Assembly (NCBI RefSeq): GCF_963169125.1
Contig: NC_084795.1
Coordinates: forward strand, 259,465,042 to 259,529,041
Source of the DNA: Humulus lupulus
Taxonomy: Eukaryota; Streptophyta; Magnoliopsida; Rosales; Cannabaceae
DNA length: 64,000 bases
Direction of reading: 5' to 3'
The notes under the pieces are model-generated. The model was not told the origin of the DNA. It saw only the letters and a program-made list of their open reading frames with translations, and did not search any database. Each line of letters opens with the position of its first letter. Within the stretch, counting starts at the first letter, position 1. Both the position numbers and the translations under genes were made by a program. This document shows positions 12,389-24,048 of this stretch, in pieces.

Positions 12389-12588
12389 CCCTAATTCCAC
12401 ATGGAAGGGGGTTGGAAAATTTACTGTAGCAAGTGCACCATAGTGAATGAAAAACTGATTTTACCACTGTTCTTCTGCAATTGTTCTTAGATTTGATCCT
12501 TAAATTTCTAAGGCTTTTCTATTGATAATCTTTATCTTGCAATTCTTTCCAACTTAACTTAGTCGACGAGTTCTCACCGTCAACATTT

Positions 12589-12607
12589 TGGCGCCGTCTG
12601 TGGGAAC
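12589..12607 (+). other. E2 primer-binding site region
   Basis: TGGCGCCGTCTGTGGGAAC starts 3 bp after the LTR. This wording is typical of Tat-type elements. Its first nine bases match the 3' end of plant tRNA-Asp; the rest matches less well, so the tRNA assignment is tentative. Confidence 0.75.
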
Positions 12608-12652
12608 TTAAGTTCCAAGCCACTGTTCTACCATTACTTCCAGCAAGAAGAA

Positions 12653-15600
12653 ATGCTAAGACGTTCAAAGCGACTCAGGGAGCCACGAGAGGTGGAGGTC
12701 CACCTCAACAGAGTCCAACTGAAGGCCTCCATGAAGGATCCCCCTCCACCCAGAGAGGTGGAGCCCCCAAGGGACCCTGAGGTTCATGAGGGTGATAGAG
12801 AGGGCTCGTCACTGGGCGTCCCGCCTGTAGAGAGTCCTCCAAGAGCACCACCAGGAAATGCTAACGAGTTCCTGTTCCCTAGACCACCCCAAGTACCGAA
12901 CTCCGGCCGGCAGGACCCGGGCCCCTCTACGCACAGGCACGATAAGCATCCCCTGGTCCATTCCGTGAGCTCGAGTTTGAAATCTCGATTCTATGAAAAA
13001 GAAATACGTGAACTCCACTGTAAGAACCAAAGGTTGGAGACCACCCTGGAGAATATGCAAGAGGTGTTGAATGGCCTATTGCAGGGTAAGTCAAGCGTGA
13101 CCTTGCCCAAGAGGAAGGAGAAAGGTCAGGAGGGGGTAGAGACCACCGTACCAGTATATGATGGGAGGACCCGACACTCTACCAGTAACACCCCCTGAGC
13201 AAAGCAATGCGAACATCCTGAACCATCGAAGCAGGCCCAAAAACCAGAGCCAAGGACCAACGGTGCCCTTCGCAACGAGGATGAGGTCACCTCTAAAAGA
13301 GCACCCTCGGATTTACGGGAGGAGCTCAATAAAAAGAGGGCGGGTAAAGGGACCATGCCCCCTATGGCGCCTTGAGAGGGCAAAGGAAAGGCGGATCTTA
13401 ACCCGTCCGCTTTGAGGGAATTTCTAAGCAAGAGGAGGCAGGACCTAGACATAGAAATGAGGAGCCTGCGAAGCAAGATCGTCACCTCCTCTGGCGGTCA
13501 GGCTTTTGAGGAAGAGTTCGACCATGAGTCGCCCTTCGTGAGGGAGATTCAGGCCATCCGGCTCCCTGCCAACTTTAAGGAACCCAATATGACCCCCTAC
13601 GAAGGAAGCACAGATCCAAAGTACCACCTAGACGCATTTAACGACCTGATGAAACTGAGAGGAATTGGTAGTGGAGCCAGATGCCACTGCTTCGCCGTCA
13701 CATTGAAGGGACCCGCCTACAAATGGTTCAAAAGATTAAGGCCGGGGTCCATCAGGTCCTGGCAGCAGTTTTCCGATGAATTCCTCCAACAGCACCACGC
13801 CGTGCGGGACTACACGATGCCAGGCACTAGCCTGGCCAACGTGAAGCAAGGGGAAAATGAGAGCCTGAAGAGCTACATTCACAGGTTCAATATGGAGGCC
13901 GCGAAAGTGGGGAGCCTAACCCGCCGAGAGTTAAAAATGGCCATTACAGCCGGGGTGCGCCCAGGAAGCAAGTTGTGGGACAACATGCTGAAGAGGGAAG
14001 TCACCGACTTAGATGACTTCTACTAGAAGGCGCAGAAATACATTCGTGTGGAGGATGGCCACGCAAACCTAAAGGCAGGAAAGGAGGGGTCCAACGCGAA
14101 GCCCCCAGCTAACGACGGGTCGAATGTAACAAAGAAGAAAAGGGCGTATGATGGGTCGAGAGATGATCATCATAGAAAGATCAAACGGGGGAGTGATCAT
14201 AGGCAAGCGGCTTACACTTACTATACGAACCTTATAGATACCAGGGAGCATATTTACCTCACCAATGAAGATCGAGTTCCCTTCAAGAAGCCCCCACCAA
14301 TGAGAAAGGACCGGTCCAAAAGGGATCCCTGTAGATACTGCCAGTACCACAAGGATATCGGGCACACCACTGCGAAGTGTATCCACTTGAAGGAGGAAAT
14401 TCAGGAGCTCATCCGCAGGGGGCATCTAGGCCGTTATGTCAGGAGAGAAAGGCCAAAGCCAGAGGACAAGCCTGCGATACCCCAGACGCAAGGGCGAGCC
14501 CCAGAACTACAGGGAGAGGTCAAAACCATTTTCGGAGGTCCAGGATTTGGGGGAGACTCTCGGAAGGGGCGAGATAGATATGCAAGAGAGACTCGACGAA
14601 GTCCACCACCCTGCGTCATGAATTTGGAACAACGACCCCCAAAAAGCTTCAAGGGGGAAAATGACTCGATCACATTCACTGAGGAGGATGTGCGGGGGGT
14701 ACATTTTCCCCACAACAACCTGCTGGTGTTGACAGTTCAGTTGGAAAATATGCGTGTGCATCGGGTCCTGGTGGACAATGGAAGCTCGGTGGACATCCTA
14801 TATCGCCCTGCCTTGGAAAAGATGGGATTGGGCATTCGTCATCTGAAGCCCTGCCAATCTTCCCTATACGGATTCACGGGGGACTCAGTGCAACCCCTAG
14901 GGATGATCGAATTGGCACTCACCATAGGGGAGCAACCCCGGCAGACTACCGTCATGGCTAACTTTGTCGTAGTAGATTGTGCGTCAGCTTTCAATGCGGT
15001 ATTGGGGAGACCATCCCTAAGAGAATTGAAAGCCATAACTTCTATATATCACCTGGTTGTCAAGTTCCCAACTCCAGGAGAGGTCGCTAGTATTAAGGGA
15101 GAACAGAAAGAAGCAAGGGAGTGCTATAACACCTCACTCCGTGCGCCTGTGAAACCGCGGGAACCAATGGCCATGGTGATACATGAGGCACTACGTGTGC
15201 CCGCGGGGAGTCTGCAGGAGCTAGACCCTCGAGTCATGGAGGAGTCAAGAGTAGAACTAGTGGAGGAAGTAGAGGAGGTTATAGTAGTGGAAGAACCATT
15301 GAGAAAACTGAAGGTAGGAAGAAGCCTGCAGAGTGACGTGAAGAAGGAGTTGATAAGGTTTTTGAAGGATAATCTGGATGTATTCGCATGGAGTCACAAA
15401 GATATGGTGGGTATAGACCCCAGTGTTATGTGCCACCATTTGAATATCTCCCCTGAAGCGAGGCCCGTTAGGCAGAAGAGGCGGGCGCTAGACCCAGAAA
15501 GGTACGAGACCTTAAAGGAAGAGGTCGACAAGCTGAAGGCCAATGGGTTTATCCGTGAGTATTTTTACCCTGTGTGGGTGTCGAATCCAGTACTAGTCCC

Positions 15601-18504
15601 AAAACCAAATGGGAAATGGAGGACATGCGTCGATTTCTCAAACCTGAATAAAGCTTGTCCTAAGGACAGCTTCCCACTCCCAAGGATAGATCAGTTAGTA
15701 GATGCGATGGCAAGACATGAATTACTGAGCTTCATGGATGCCTACTCGGGGTACAACTAGATTCCAATGAACCCAGCAGATGAAGATCATATGTTATTCA
15801 TTACGGATAAAGGGCTCTACTGTTACAAGGTGATGCCCTTCGGGTTTAAGAACGCGGGTGCCACCTATCAAAGGTTGGTCAATAAGATGTTCACTAACCA
15901 GATAGGAAGGAACATGGAGGTGTATGTGGATGATATGTTAGTAAAGACCAAGAATGCAACAGAGCTCAACAAGGACCTTGGTGAGATGTTTGACACACTT
16001 AGGAAGTACCGAATGAAGTTGAATCCCGTCAAGTGCACCTTCGGTGTATCCTCAGGAAAATTCTTGGGCTTCATGGTCAACTCTAGGGGCATCGAGGCCA
16101 ATCCTGATAAGATAAAGGCCCTGATAGAGATGAGCCAGCCTAAGAACAAGAAGGAAGTACAATGCTTAACGGGAAGGGTGGCGGCCCTTAATAGATTTAT
16201 TTCAAGGTCAACCGATAAGTGCCTCCTCTTCTTTAACATCCTTAAAGGGAGCAAAAAGTTCGCTTGGGATGAGGAATGTGAAGAGGCATTTATCAAGCTG
16301 AAGGAGCACTTGGGGAAGCCACCCCTGTTGGCTAAACCTGAGAAAGGCGAGAAGCTATATCTATACTTGGCAGTGTCTGAACATGCCATAAGCGCAGCCT
16401 TGGTTAAAGGGGAGAAGAAGCAGCAACAACCCGTGTACTATATGAGCAAGCGTTTGGTGGACGCGGAGAACCGGTACCCAGAGATTGAAAAGTTTTCCTA
16501 TGCATTAGTTGTGGCCTCGAGGAAGTTGAGGCCCTACTTCCATGCGCACACAATTGAAGTTCTCACGGATAGTCCTTTAAGGCAGGTCTTGCATAAACCT
16601 GAGACCTTAGGGAGGCTGATGAAATGGTCGATCGAGTTGAGTCAATTCGATATCGTGTATACCCCAAGAGCTTCCATTAATGGACAGGTGCTGGCAGACT
16701 TTATAGTGGAGTTCACCCGTCAGCTGAATGGAGGAAGAAGTGAAGAAGGGGAGCAACCTGTCATAGAGGAAGAACGAGGGGATCTCGAGGAATGGAGTCT
16801 GCATGTGGACAGAGCATCCAATGAAGGAGGATCTGGAGCAGGTATCATGATGACAGGACCCGAGGGACACAAGATGTATTGTGCGATCCGGTTCGGGTTT
16901 GAGGCCTCCAATAACGAGGCGGAGTACGAGGCGCTCCTGGCTGGCTTGCGTTTAGCTCAGGAGCTAAAAGTGACGTGCCTTCGTATTTTTAGCGACTCTC
17001 AGTTGGTGGTATACCAGGTAAAGGGGGAATATCAGGCGAGGGGACCCAAGATGGCAGCCTACTTGGAAAGGGTGAAAGGCTATCTGGGACGGTTAGAAGC
17101 ATATAGCATAGAGCAGATCCCCAGAGAAAGGAATTCCCATGCTGATGCACTCGCGAAGCTGGCTTCCACCAAGGATGGGGATAACTTGGAGTCAATACCC
17201 GTGGAGTACTTACCCAAACCCAGCATCGTAAGCGCGTGTGTACATATGGTTAGTGTCCCAAAAGAGTCGTGGGCGGAGCCGATTAAAAGATACTTGGAGG
17301 AAGGAACCTTGTCTGTGGACAAGAAAGAGGCCCGAAGGTTGGTGTATAAGGCGGCTAGGTACACCTTGATAGAAGGGGTTCTATACAAGAGAGGGTTCTC
17401 AATGCCACTTCTGCGATGTGTAGAGAAGGAGGAGGCGTTAAAAGTACTGCATGAGATACATGAAGGAGAGTGTGGCAACCATGAGAGTGGACCCTCAACG
17501 GCTAGGAAGGCCATAAGACAAGGGTACTACTGGCCCTCAATGGAGAAAGATGCAAACGACTTTTCCAAGAAATGCGACAAATGCCAGAAACACGCTAACT
17601 ACACTCGGAGGCCCCCAAATGAGTTAACTAGCCTGACCAGCCCCTGGCCCTTCGCTATCTGGGGGATAGACTTGATCGGTGCCCTTCCTGCGGGTAGGGG
17701 AGGGGCGAAGTATGCAGTAGTAGCTGTAGACTATTTCACCAAGTTGGTTGAAGCGGAGCCACTCGTGAAGATAACTGCCAAACACATCACCTCATTCGTC
17801 AACAAATTCATTGTCTGTAGATACGGAGTGCCCTACAAAATTATTTCTGACAACGGCACCCAGTTTGAGGGGGGAGCCTTTGAGGAATATTGTAGGGGAA
17901 GGGGGATAAAGAGAAGTTTTCAGCATTAGTACACCCACAAGCCAATGGGCAAGTGGAGGCCATTAACAGAGTTCTTAAAAAGAACCTGAAAACCAAGTTA
18001 GAAAAGATGAAAGGAGCTTGGGTGGAAGAGCCGCCGAATGTGCTATGGGCCTACAGAACCACCCCTCGCATGACCACTGGAGAGTCCCCATTCTCCTTAG
18101 CATATGGGTGCGAGGCCGTCCTCTCAGTGGAGATGCAGGTGAGTTCCTTCAGGGTACAGGCTTATGGAGACGAGGCCAACCGCGTAGCTCTGGCTGAGAG
18201 CTTGGACATGCTAGATGAGAGAAGGGAAAAAGCACAAATGAGGGTGGCGGTATACCAACAGCGCGCAGCAAGGTACTACAACTCGAGGGTGCAAGAGAGA
18301 ACTTTCAGAGTTGGCGACCTGGTGCTAAGGAAGGTATTCCCCAACACGCGAGACCCAGGGGCAGGAGTGCTTGGGGCGAACTGGGAGGGGCCCTACCAGG
18401 TTGCTCAGTGCATACCCCCAAACACTTATAAGCTGGCGCGCATGGACGACACCATCATACCTCGAGCATGGAACGCGGAGCACCTTAGGAAGTACTACCA
18501 GTAA
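12653..18504 (+). pseudogene. E2 gag-pol polyprotein, broken by stops and a frameshift
   Basis: One frame from ATG 12653 encodes gag ('KGPAYKWFKRLRPGS', CCHC-like 'CQYHKDIGHTTAKC'), protease ('VDNGSSVDILY', about 14770), RT (catalytic YVDD near 15928), RNase H, a second RNase H ('EASNNEAEYEALLAG', about 16900) and integrase (CDKC pair about 17566, 'ISDNGTQFEGG' about 17848). In-frame stops are at 13196 (TGA), 13373 (TGA), 14024 (TAG) and 15758 (TAG). A 1-bp deletion near 17924-17927 moves the last 180 codons to another frame. E4 has sense codons at the four stop positions, so these are degenerative changes. The RT and integrase catalytic motifs I could check are still present. Confidence 0.93.
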
Positions 18505-19502
18505 GGCACCCACGCCCAGTGCTAAAAGGATAGGTTTTCAAAAGTGTTGCATGTTATCTTAGTATGGTAGAGAAGAATCAAAGAGGTTACTTAGATAACC
18601 TCCTGAGTAGGTGTAAGTTTTTTTTTATTTCCTATGAGAATCTTATATGTATCGCTGTAACCGGAATTCTATGAATGAAACTAGTTACACCTTCGCACCC
18701 CACTTTTTTTTTTTTTTTACTTTACGTGAGCATCAATCAAAGTGCCTGACAAAGTAAACTTCACCAGACACTTGGGGGGCAATAGTGGCCCGTGAAGATA
18801 AAGCACACAACAAAGGGGATAATCCCAAGAAGGAACCTCCATCAGGAGGACCCAAAAGGGACCATGACCCTAAAACGGACCCTTTAACGGGGGATCCCAG
18901 AGGGACCCCCTATATCAGGGCCTTAAGCGAAGTCCTTACAAGGCATCCCCTGGGATCACAAGGATTAGCTACCCTTGTGAACATCAAGGAGGCCATAGGG
19001 ACTTACAAAAATATATGGTAACGACAATAATAAGTCTAGAGTGGCCACAAAGCCGTCTAGCCAAAAAAGGTCCTAAAAGAGACCCTTGCAAAAATAGTAC
19101 TATGAATAATGACGAGAAGGACACATCTCGCAAAAAAATAATAAGCGCGCGCAAGAATATATAAAAGGATAGCTAGGACCCAAGGGGTCAAAATATCCTT
19201 ATAAAAGTAATCAAGAGGCACCAAAAAAGGTCCCAGTGAACCCTTTCACATGGGCTCCAAAGGACCTCCAGCCTGGTAAATAAAAGAGGGGAACTAACCA
19301 AACCCCATCATATAGGCTCAAAAGGACCTCAAATGCAGTAGAATAAGAGATAAATAGCAACACATGTAAATATACATTGAAAAAGAAAGTTTTGAAGACA
19401 GTAAAAGAGTTACAAAAGAAAAATAGTAAGAACGATAATATTACAACGACTCAAGCGAGCATACATCTACTACTGGCTGGCAGAGGTAATGAAATAACAA
19501 CC
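18505..19502. other. E2 spacer between pol and the antisense gene
   Basis: It is non-coding and homologous to 40272-41389 of E4. It holds a homopolymer T run near 18702-18718, a PPT-like tract at 18771-18782, and then a region rich in 'aggacc' / 'gggacc' words (about 18820-19290). An open frame at 18785-19021 is composed of these repeats and is not convincing. Confidence 0.6.
18771..18782 (+). other. Internal polypurine-like tract in E2
   Basis: CTTGGGGGGCAA, in the context 'ttcaccagacacttggggg'. E4 has the same tract at 40565-40577 in matching context. It resembles the true 3' PPT just before the 3' LTR (a G-run followed by CAAG). Confidence 0.45.
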
Positions 19503-20000
19503 TTAGGGCCTCCTTCCCCGGGCGCTCCACCCAGCCGCCCGGGTCATGGCATACTCGCCAAAGGAGGAGAAGTCAAAATTGGGGTCCTGCTTCCATACGC
19601 CATAGAGGGCGCGCTCTATAGACATATGCTCGGTAGTCGCCCTCTCCGCTTCTAAAGAGGCAACCCTTTCCTGCAACGCAGCAACCTCAGCTCTAGCAGC
19701 TTCAAGATCGATCTCTAGGGAGGAGACCCTCGCCTGAGCAGCAGCCACGGTAGCTTGGGCATCCTGGAGCTCGCTCTCTAGCTTGGTAACCTTGTCCTGC
19801 AGCTCCGAGGCCTTGGCAACCACTTTCTTTCTCTTTATTAACGACTTGGCAAGTTTGGTCCGAACCCTTGACAATTTGTTCTTGGTTTCATTAAGATCTC
19901 TCTCAAGCTCCTGAGCCTGTGCTGTGAGACGGTCCCTCTCGGTGCACGACGCGGAGAGATTGCCAGCCGAGTCGGCAAACCGCAGAGCCACAGTATAGGC

Positions 20001-20103
20001 CTGCACAAGAAAGTTAACAACAGCAACAATAAGTGACAAAAACAAAAAATATATGCATGAAAACCTATACATAATAGGGCCGACGTGAGGTGCGGGAACT
20101 CAC
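20001..20103 (-). other. Predicted GT-AG intron in the E2 antisense gene
   Basis: On the minus strand the donor is GTGAG (20103 leftwards) after 'ACTTGG', and the acceptor is TTTCTTGTGCAG ending at 20001. E4 has the equivalent intron at 41972-41874 with the same GTGAG donor and TTTTCTTGTGCAG acceptor, while the exons on both sides are conserved. Splicing is inferred from sequence only. Confidence 0.65.
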
Positions 20104-20358
20104 CCAAGTCATGGTGCGCCTTAGGGTTTCCTCAAGGTCTGACTGAGAAACATTCCCAAGAGTGTTCCAGTCAGATACAGGGAGGCTCGAGGCAAGTTGG
20201 ATGTATCGCTGCCCGTAAGACGTCTCCATCCAAGTCACCCAGGGCTCCCCATCCGCACTAGGGGCACCTGGCTGGATGAGGACAGACGACGCGCTCGCTG
20301 AAACAGGAGGGGGGCGCGGTGACAGTGGAAAACTGAGGATCTGGTAAATCAGAGGGAG

Positions 20359-22687
20359 TGTAACAACCCCAAATTCAGTGTTAAGGCTTAAGGGCCTGGA
20401 GTAGTGTGCCTGGAGGGCATAATGGGATTCTGTGTGTGACTTTTATGAGTTTAATGCATGAATATGATTTAATGCACGTTATATGACTATTTGATTAATT
20501 GTGATGCATGACTATGTGAATTAGTATGCATGTAGACCTGATTGAGTATATTTGTAATTTGGCCATGTCGGGCCTGACTATGTTGATACCTGTGATCTAT
20601 GACTCGAGACGATCCTAGAATGAGCGGGTTAGCGGAAAGTCAAAGCGGGAACCTGTACCCGGCTTGGGTTAAGCCTGGGGAGTTTAATTGAGAATCTGGG
20701 AATATATTTGATGATTAATCGGGTATTGGGTAGCGAGCGGGAATTATTAGGAACACTTGAGGAATTAGTGGGAATTTGGGTAATATGACTAAAATGCCCC
20801 TTTATGGACATAAAGGTTTAGAATTAGTAAGGGAGGGCATTTTGGTCATTAGGCTTGCAAGAGATAAAATAAAGAAGGTCTTTACACTTAGTGGATTTAG
20901 TAGAGAAAAGTTATAGGCTGAAAAGAAAGAAGAGAAAAGAAAAAGAAAGGGAAAGCTGAAGGGTTTGGCTTTGAAGATTCGGTTTGTGGCTCTCCCAACC
21001 ATTTCCCTTGATTTTTCTTGAGGTTAAGCTCAGTGGAAAGCTAGGGTTAGCTGAGCATCAAGGAACCTAAGCTAGGCTTGAGGATTGGCAAGGGATTAGC
21101 AAGATCACATCAGAGATTTGAGGTAAGTTCTTGAGGTTTTCGGTTTTAGGGTTTTGCTAGTTTTGAGCTGTGTTTTTGTGCTAAATGGATGGGGTTTTTG
21201 GGGAAAACAGGTCAAGTTTGTGAAGGTGCAAGCCAAGGAGGTCTAGGGTTCAGTTCAAGGTCGAAATTCCACCCACGGTATGATTTCTAAGACCCTATCC
21301 TTGTTGTTTGAGTGATTTTCTGGTTTTTGGGTTCATTGAGTTAGATTTTGAGTTGTGGGTTGCTTGAGCTTGGGATTGAGTTCATGGGGTGCTTGGGGTG
21401 AATGTGAGGTGTAAATATATGTGTTTTTGTGTTTGGAAAAGGTTTGGGCAAGATGGGAGTTGAAATGGTAGGAGAAAATTGCAAAATGCGATTTTGGGCT
21501 AGGTCTGGCTGCAACTAGCGCTACAGCGCTAGTCAGGGGGCGCTGTAGCGCTAGCCCCTATTCTGGTGAGGGTGGTTCTGCTTGTAGCGCTACAGCGCCC
21601 TCTTTTGAGCGCTGTAGCGCTGCACTGTTCACAGAGGGGATTTTTGGGCTTTTGTGAAGTGATTTTGACCTAGGGTTCGGGGCTTGATTCCGCCACTTGG
21701 TTTTGGGAATATAGGACTTCCCGGGGGCTCGGGATTAGTCCCGAGGCTAGGTTTTGGACTTGAGGATTGGTGATGACTTTGACTTGTGGATTTTGCTTAG
21801 GTAAGCGCTAGGGCTCGGGTAAGATCGTGCTCAAGGAGTCAGGTTGATCAAGGCTACTGAATCTAAAGGTAAGAAAACCGTAACATCCGAGAATAGGGCA
21901 TGGCCCCACTGTGTGATCGCAGGGCATGGCCCCAGATTGTATTATGTGCAAATGTTTAACCTTAAATGAATCATGATGTGTGTGAATGATTATTTCGAAT
22001 ATACTATATGTGTGATTATAATGAAATGAACGGCAAGGGCCGAGTGCGGCGTAGGCCGGCTACGGCCGTGGGGCTGAAAGTAACACTTAGCACATGGGAT
22101 GCTTATAGTCAGGGTGGGACCCAAGGGATACATGAGTTATCCTCGCGATGAGAACCGAAACCCCAGGCTTTGGTAAGGCCTCTGGGGCGGCATGGCCGTA
22201 CTTGTTTATTATGATGGTTTTCCTATTTATCATTGAATTATGCCAGCTATATGATTTGCATATGTTATGTACTATTTGGGTTTTCTTGCTGGGCTTCGAC
22301 TCACGGGTGCTCCGTGTGGCAGGTAAAAGCAAGGAGTCAGTCAACCGGCCATGAGTATGGAGAGCGTGGGGGCGGCGCGTACATGTTCGGCCTGCCCGAC
22401 TGCTTTGGTTGGGGGCATTTTTGTATATGGTTGTATTAAATCATTCTTTTGATAACTGATCAAGTGTAAATCTATTTTTGAGTTGTAAATATTTTGTAAG
22501 CCTTATTTTGGGATCCCAGATGTTTTACATTTAACGTTTTCAATGAAACTAATCATTTTCAAAGAGTACAGCCTTAAACTCTGGTTTATTTACACTTTTG
22601 GTTTTAGAAACCACTTAGAGTCAATTAAATGCACAATTTATGTTTTAAACTCACTTAGTAACGACTCTAAGGTAGTAGGGCGTTACA
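20359..22687 (+). mobile_element. Solo LTR, chromovirus-type, in E2; TSD GGGAG
   Basis: It starts TGTAACAACCCC and ends GGGCGTTACA, with perfect 5-bp duplications GGGAG at 20354-20358 and 22688-22692. It interrupts the second coding block of the E2 antisense gene. It carries the AGCGCT-type GC island at about 21515-21625. There is no internal sequence. Confidence 0.92.
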
Positions 22688-24048
22688 GGGAGGCTCCGGA
22701 AGGTCGGCGAAATAATTCCCCGATGGTCCAGGGTCGAGAGGAGCCTGAGTGAAGGTGTCGTAGCCCTTGGGGTCAGGGCAAACATAACACCCCGGAACGG
22801 CCTGCTGGTCTTGAGAATGAGGGGCTATGTCTGGATCATAGGAGGCACATGGAGGGCATCCCCCAGGAGATGGAGGCAGCTGATGAGATCCCCCGCGATT
22901 AAGGGGGGCTTCCTCCGGTTCTTCCTCATCCTCATCGTCATCTGGGCAAGGCTCGGCCAAGGCCCCCTTCATCTTCGTGGACCCAGAGATGGTCCACAGC
23001 AACTTGGGGTCCGAGACAGGGGACAATTTATGGCAGTTCAGATTCTTCACGGTGAATAGGCACACTACCTTTTTCTTAGGTGGGTCAGCGCTGAGGAACG
23101 TTCTCATGTCTCTCGCTTCTGAACCGACAACTGTGGGTTCGGCGAATTGCTCTGCATAATACATGCCATGGTCGATATGAACATAAGTCATGAAACAATA
23201 CGTTGTAAGAAAGTAAAAGAGAGAAAGTGATGCTCAGGGTGCTTATTGAGAGTGGCCTAGAAGTCCTCGCGGACCGAGAGGGGGCCTTCCACGAAGAAAA
23301 AGTCCTGCTTCCAGGACCCCGGGTTGGACACCGAGCCCTCTATCAAAGAGGCCTCGTTGTTGGCTTTTTGTAAATAGTAAAAGCCCTTGAACTTGGGAAG
23401 GGGCATGAGGTTGTAGAGGAAATGCACCTCTGTCGCCATAGGAGCGCGTTTAAACAGCTTCGTAAATGCAATGAAAAGGCAGCTTAAAGTCAGCCAGCCA
23501 TTGGGAGCCAGTTGAAGCGGGGCAAGGTCGAAGTAGTTGAGGACCGCAACAAAGAACAGGTGTAATGGGATGGTACCACCCGCCTTCAGGATGTGCTCGT
23601 TGAGGGCCACGAAGCCGAGCCTAGGACTGTCAGTCCGGCATGTCTCCTGAGGAGCATATAATGCGTACTCCGGAGGGACGCGATAGTGATCCATGATGTC
23701 CCTCAGTTTGTTTTCGGACACACGCGACACCAGTTCGGTTGCCAGTAAAGGAGCATCGTTCGGTTCATTGAAAGCCACCTGTCGTCGTGCCCTCGACATA
23801 TTTGCAAAATCAAAAGAAAAATGTGAGGAAGAGACAGAACACTTGACCCTCCATCTTTTCTTCCTAGCAAGAGTCTTCCATCGAGGGAGCGACTGCGAAA
23901 GTGCTGAGTTAGGAAAAACCAAGACTAGGGGCTGAGGAGAAGCGGAGGCAGCCCCATGACAGTCATCACGCGAGGATGGGCTGGAGGGCTCAGGCGGAAG
24001 GTGTCCGTCCATAAACTGCAACTCCCTCTGCAACTTTAAAAGGGTCAC

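Larger units (their letters stand above)
11278..12585 (+). repeat. E2 5' LTR
   Basis: It starts TGTGGATGCTCA and ends CACCGTCAACA. It contains a GC-rich minisatellite (about 11430-11860), a TATA box at 12378-12388 and a leader. By eye, roughly 20 substitutions separate its last 650 bp from the 3' LTR copy (51640-52289), so this insertion is considerably older than E4. Confidence 0.92.
19503..24048 (-). pseudogene. E2 antisense gene (Tat extra ORF), main body
   Basis: Read on the minus strand from 24048. The first exon block (24048-23257) contains 'VPPEYALYAPQETC' and 'FFVAVLNYFDLAPLQL', resembling the plant 'putative gypsy-type transposon' domain (Pfam PF04195-like, recognised from memory). 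A second block (about 23191-22693, continuing at 20358-20104 across a solo LTR) holds 'VGSEARDM' and an acidic Pro-rich region. An intron at 20103-20001 (GTGAG...TGCAG) leads to a last exon (20000-19503) with a long heptad-like coiled coil ending in 'QDPNFDFSSFGEYA'. A stop after 'SVREDF' and loss of the first intron's GT donor break the gene. Its function is unknown; such antisense ORFs are known in Tat elements. Its N-terminal exon lies at 48533-48332, beyond E3. Confidence 0.75.

Noticed and set aside
15868..16389. Antisense open frames opposite pol (also 37664-38155 and 17080-17514)
   Set aside because: Shadows of the sense pol frame; they disappear or shift between E2 and E4 and have no domain, unlike the true antisense gene downstream.
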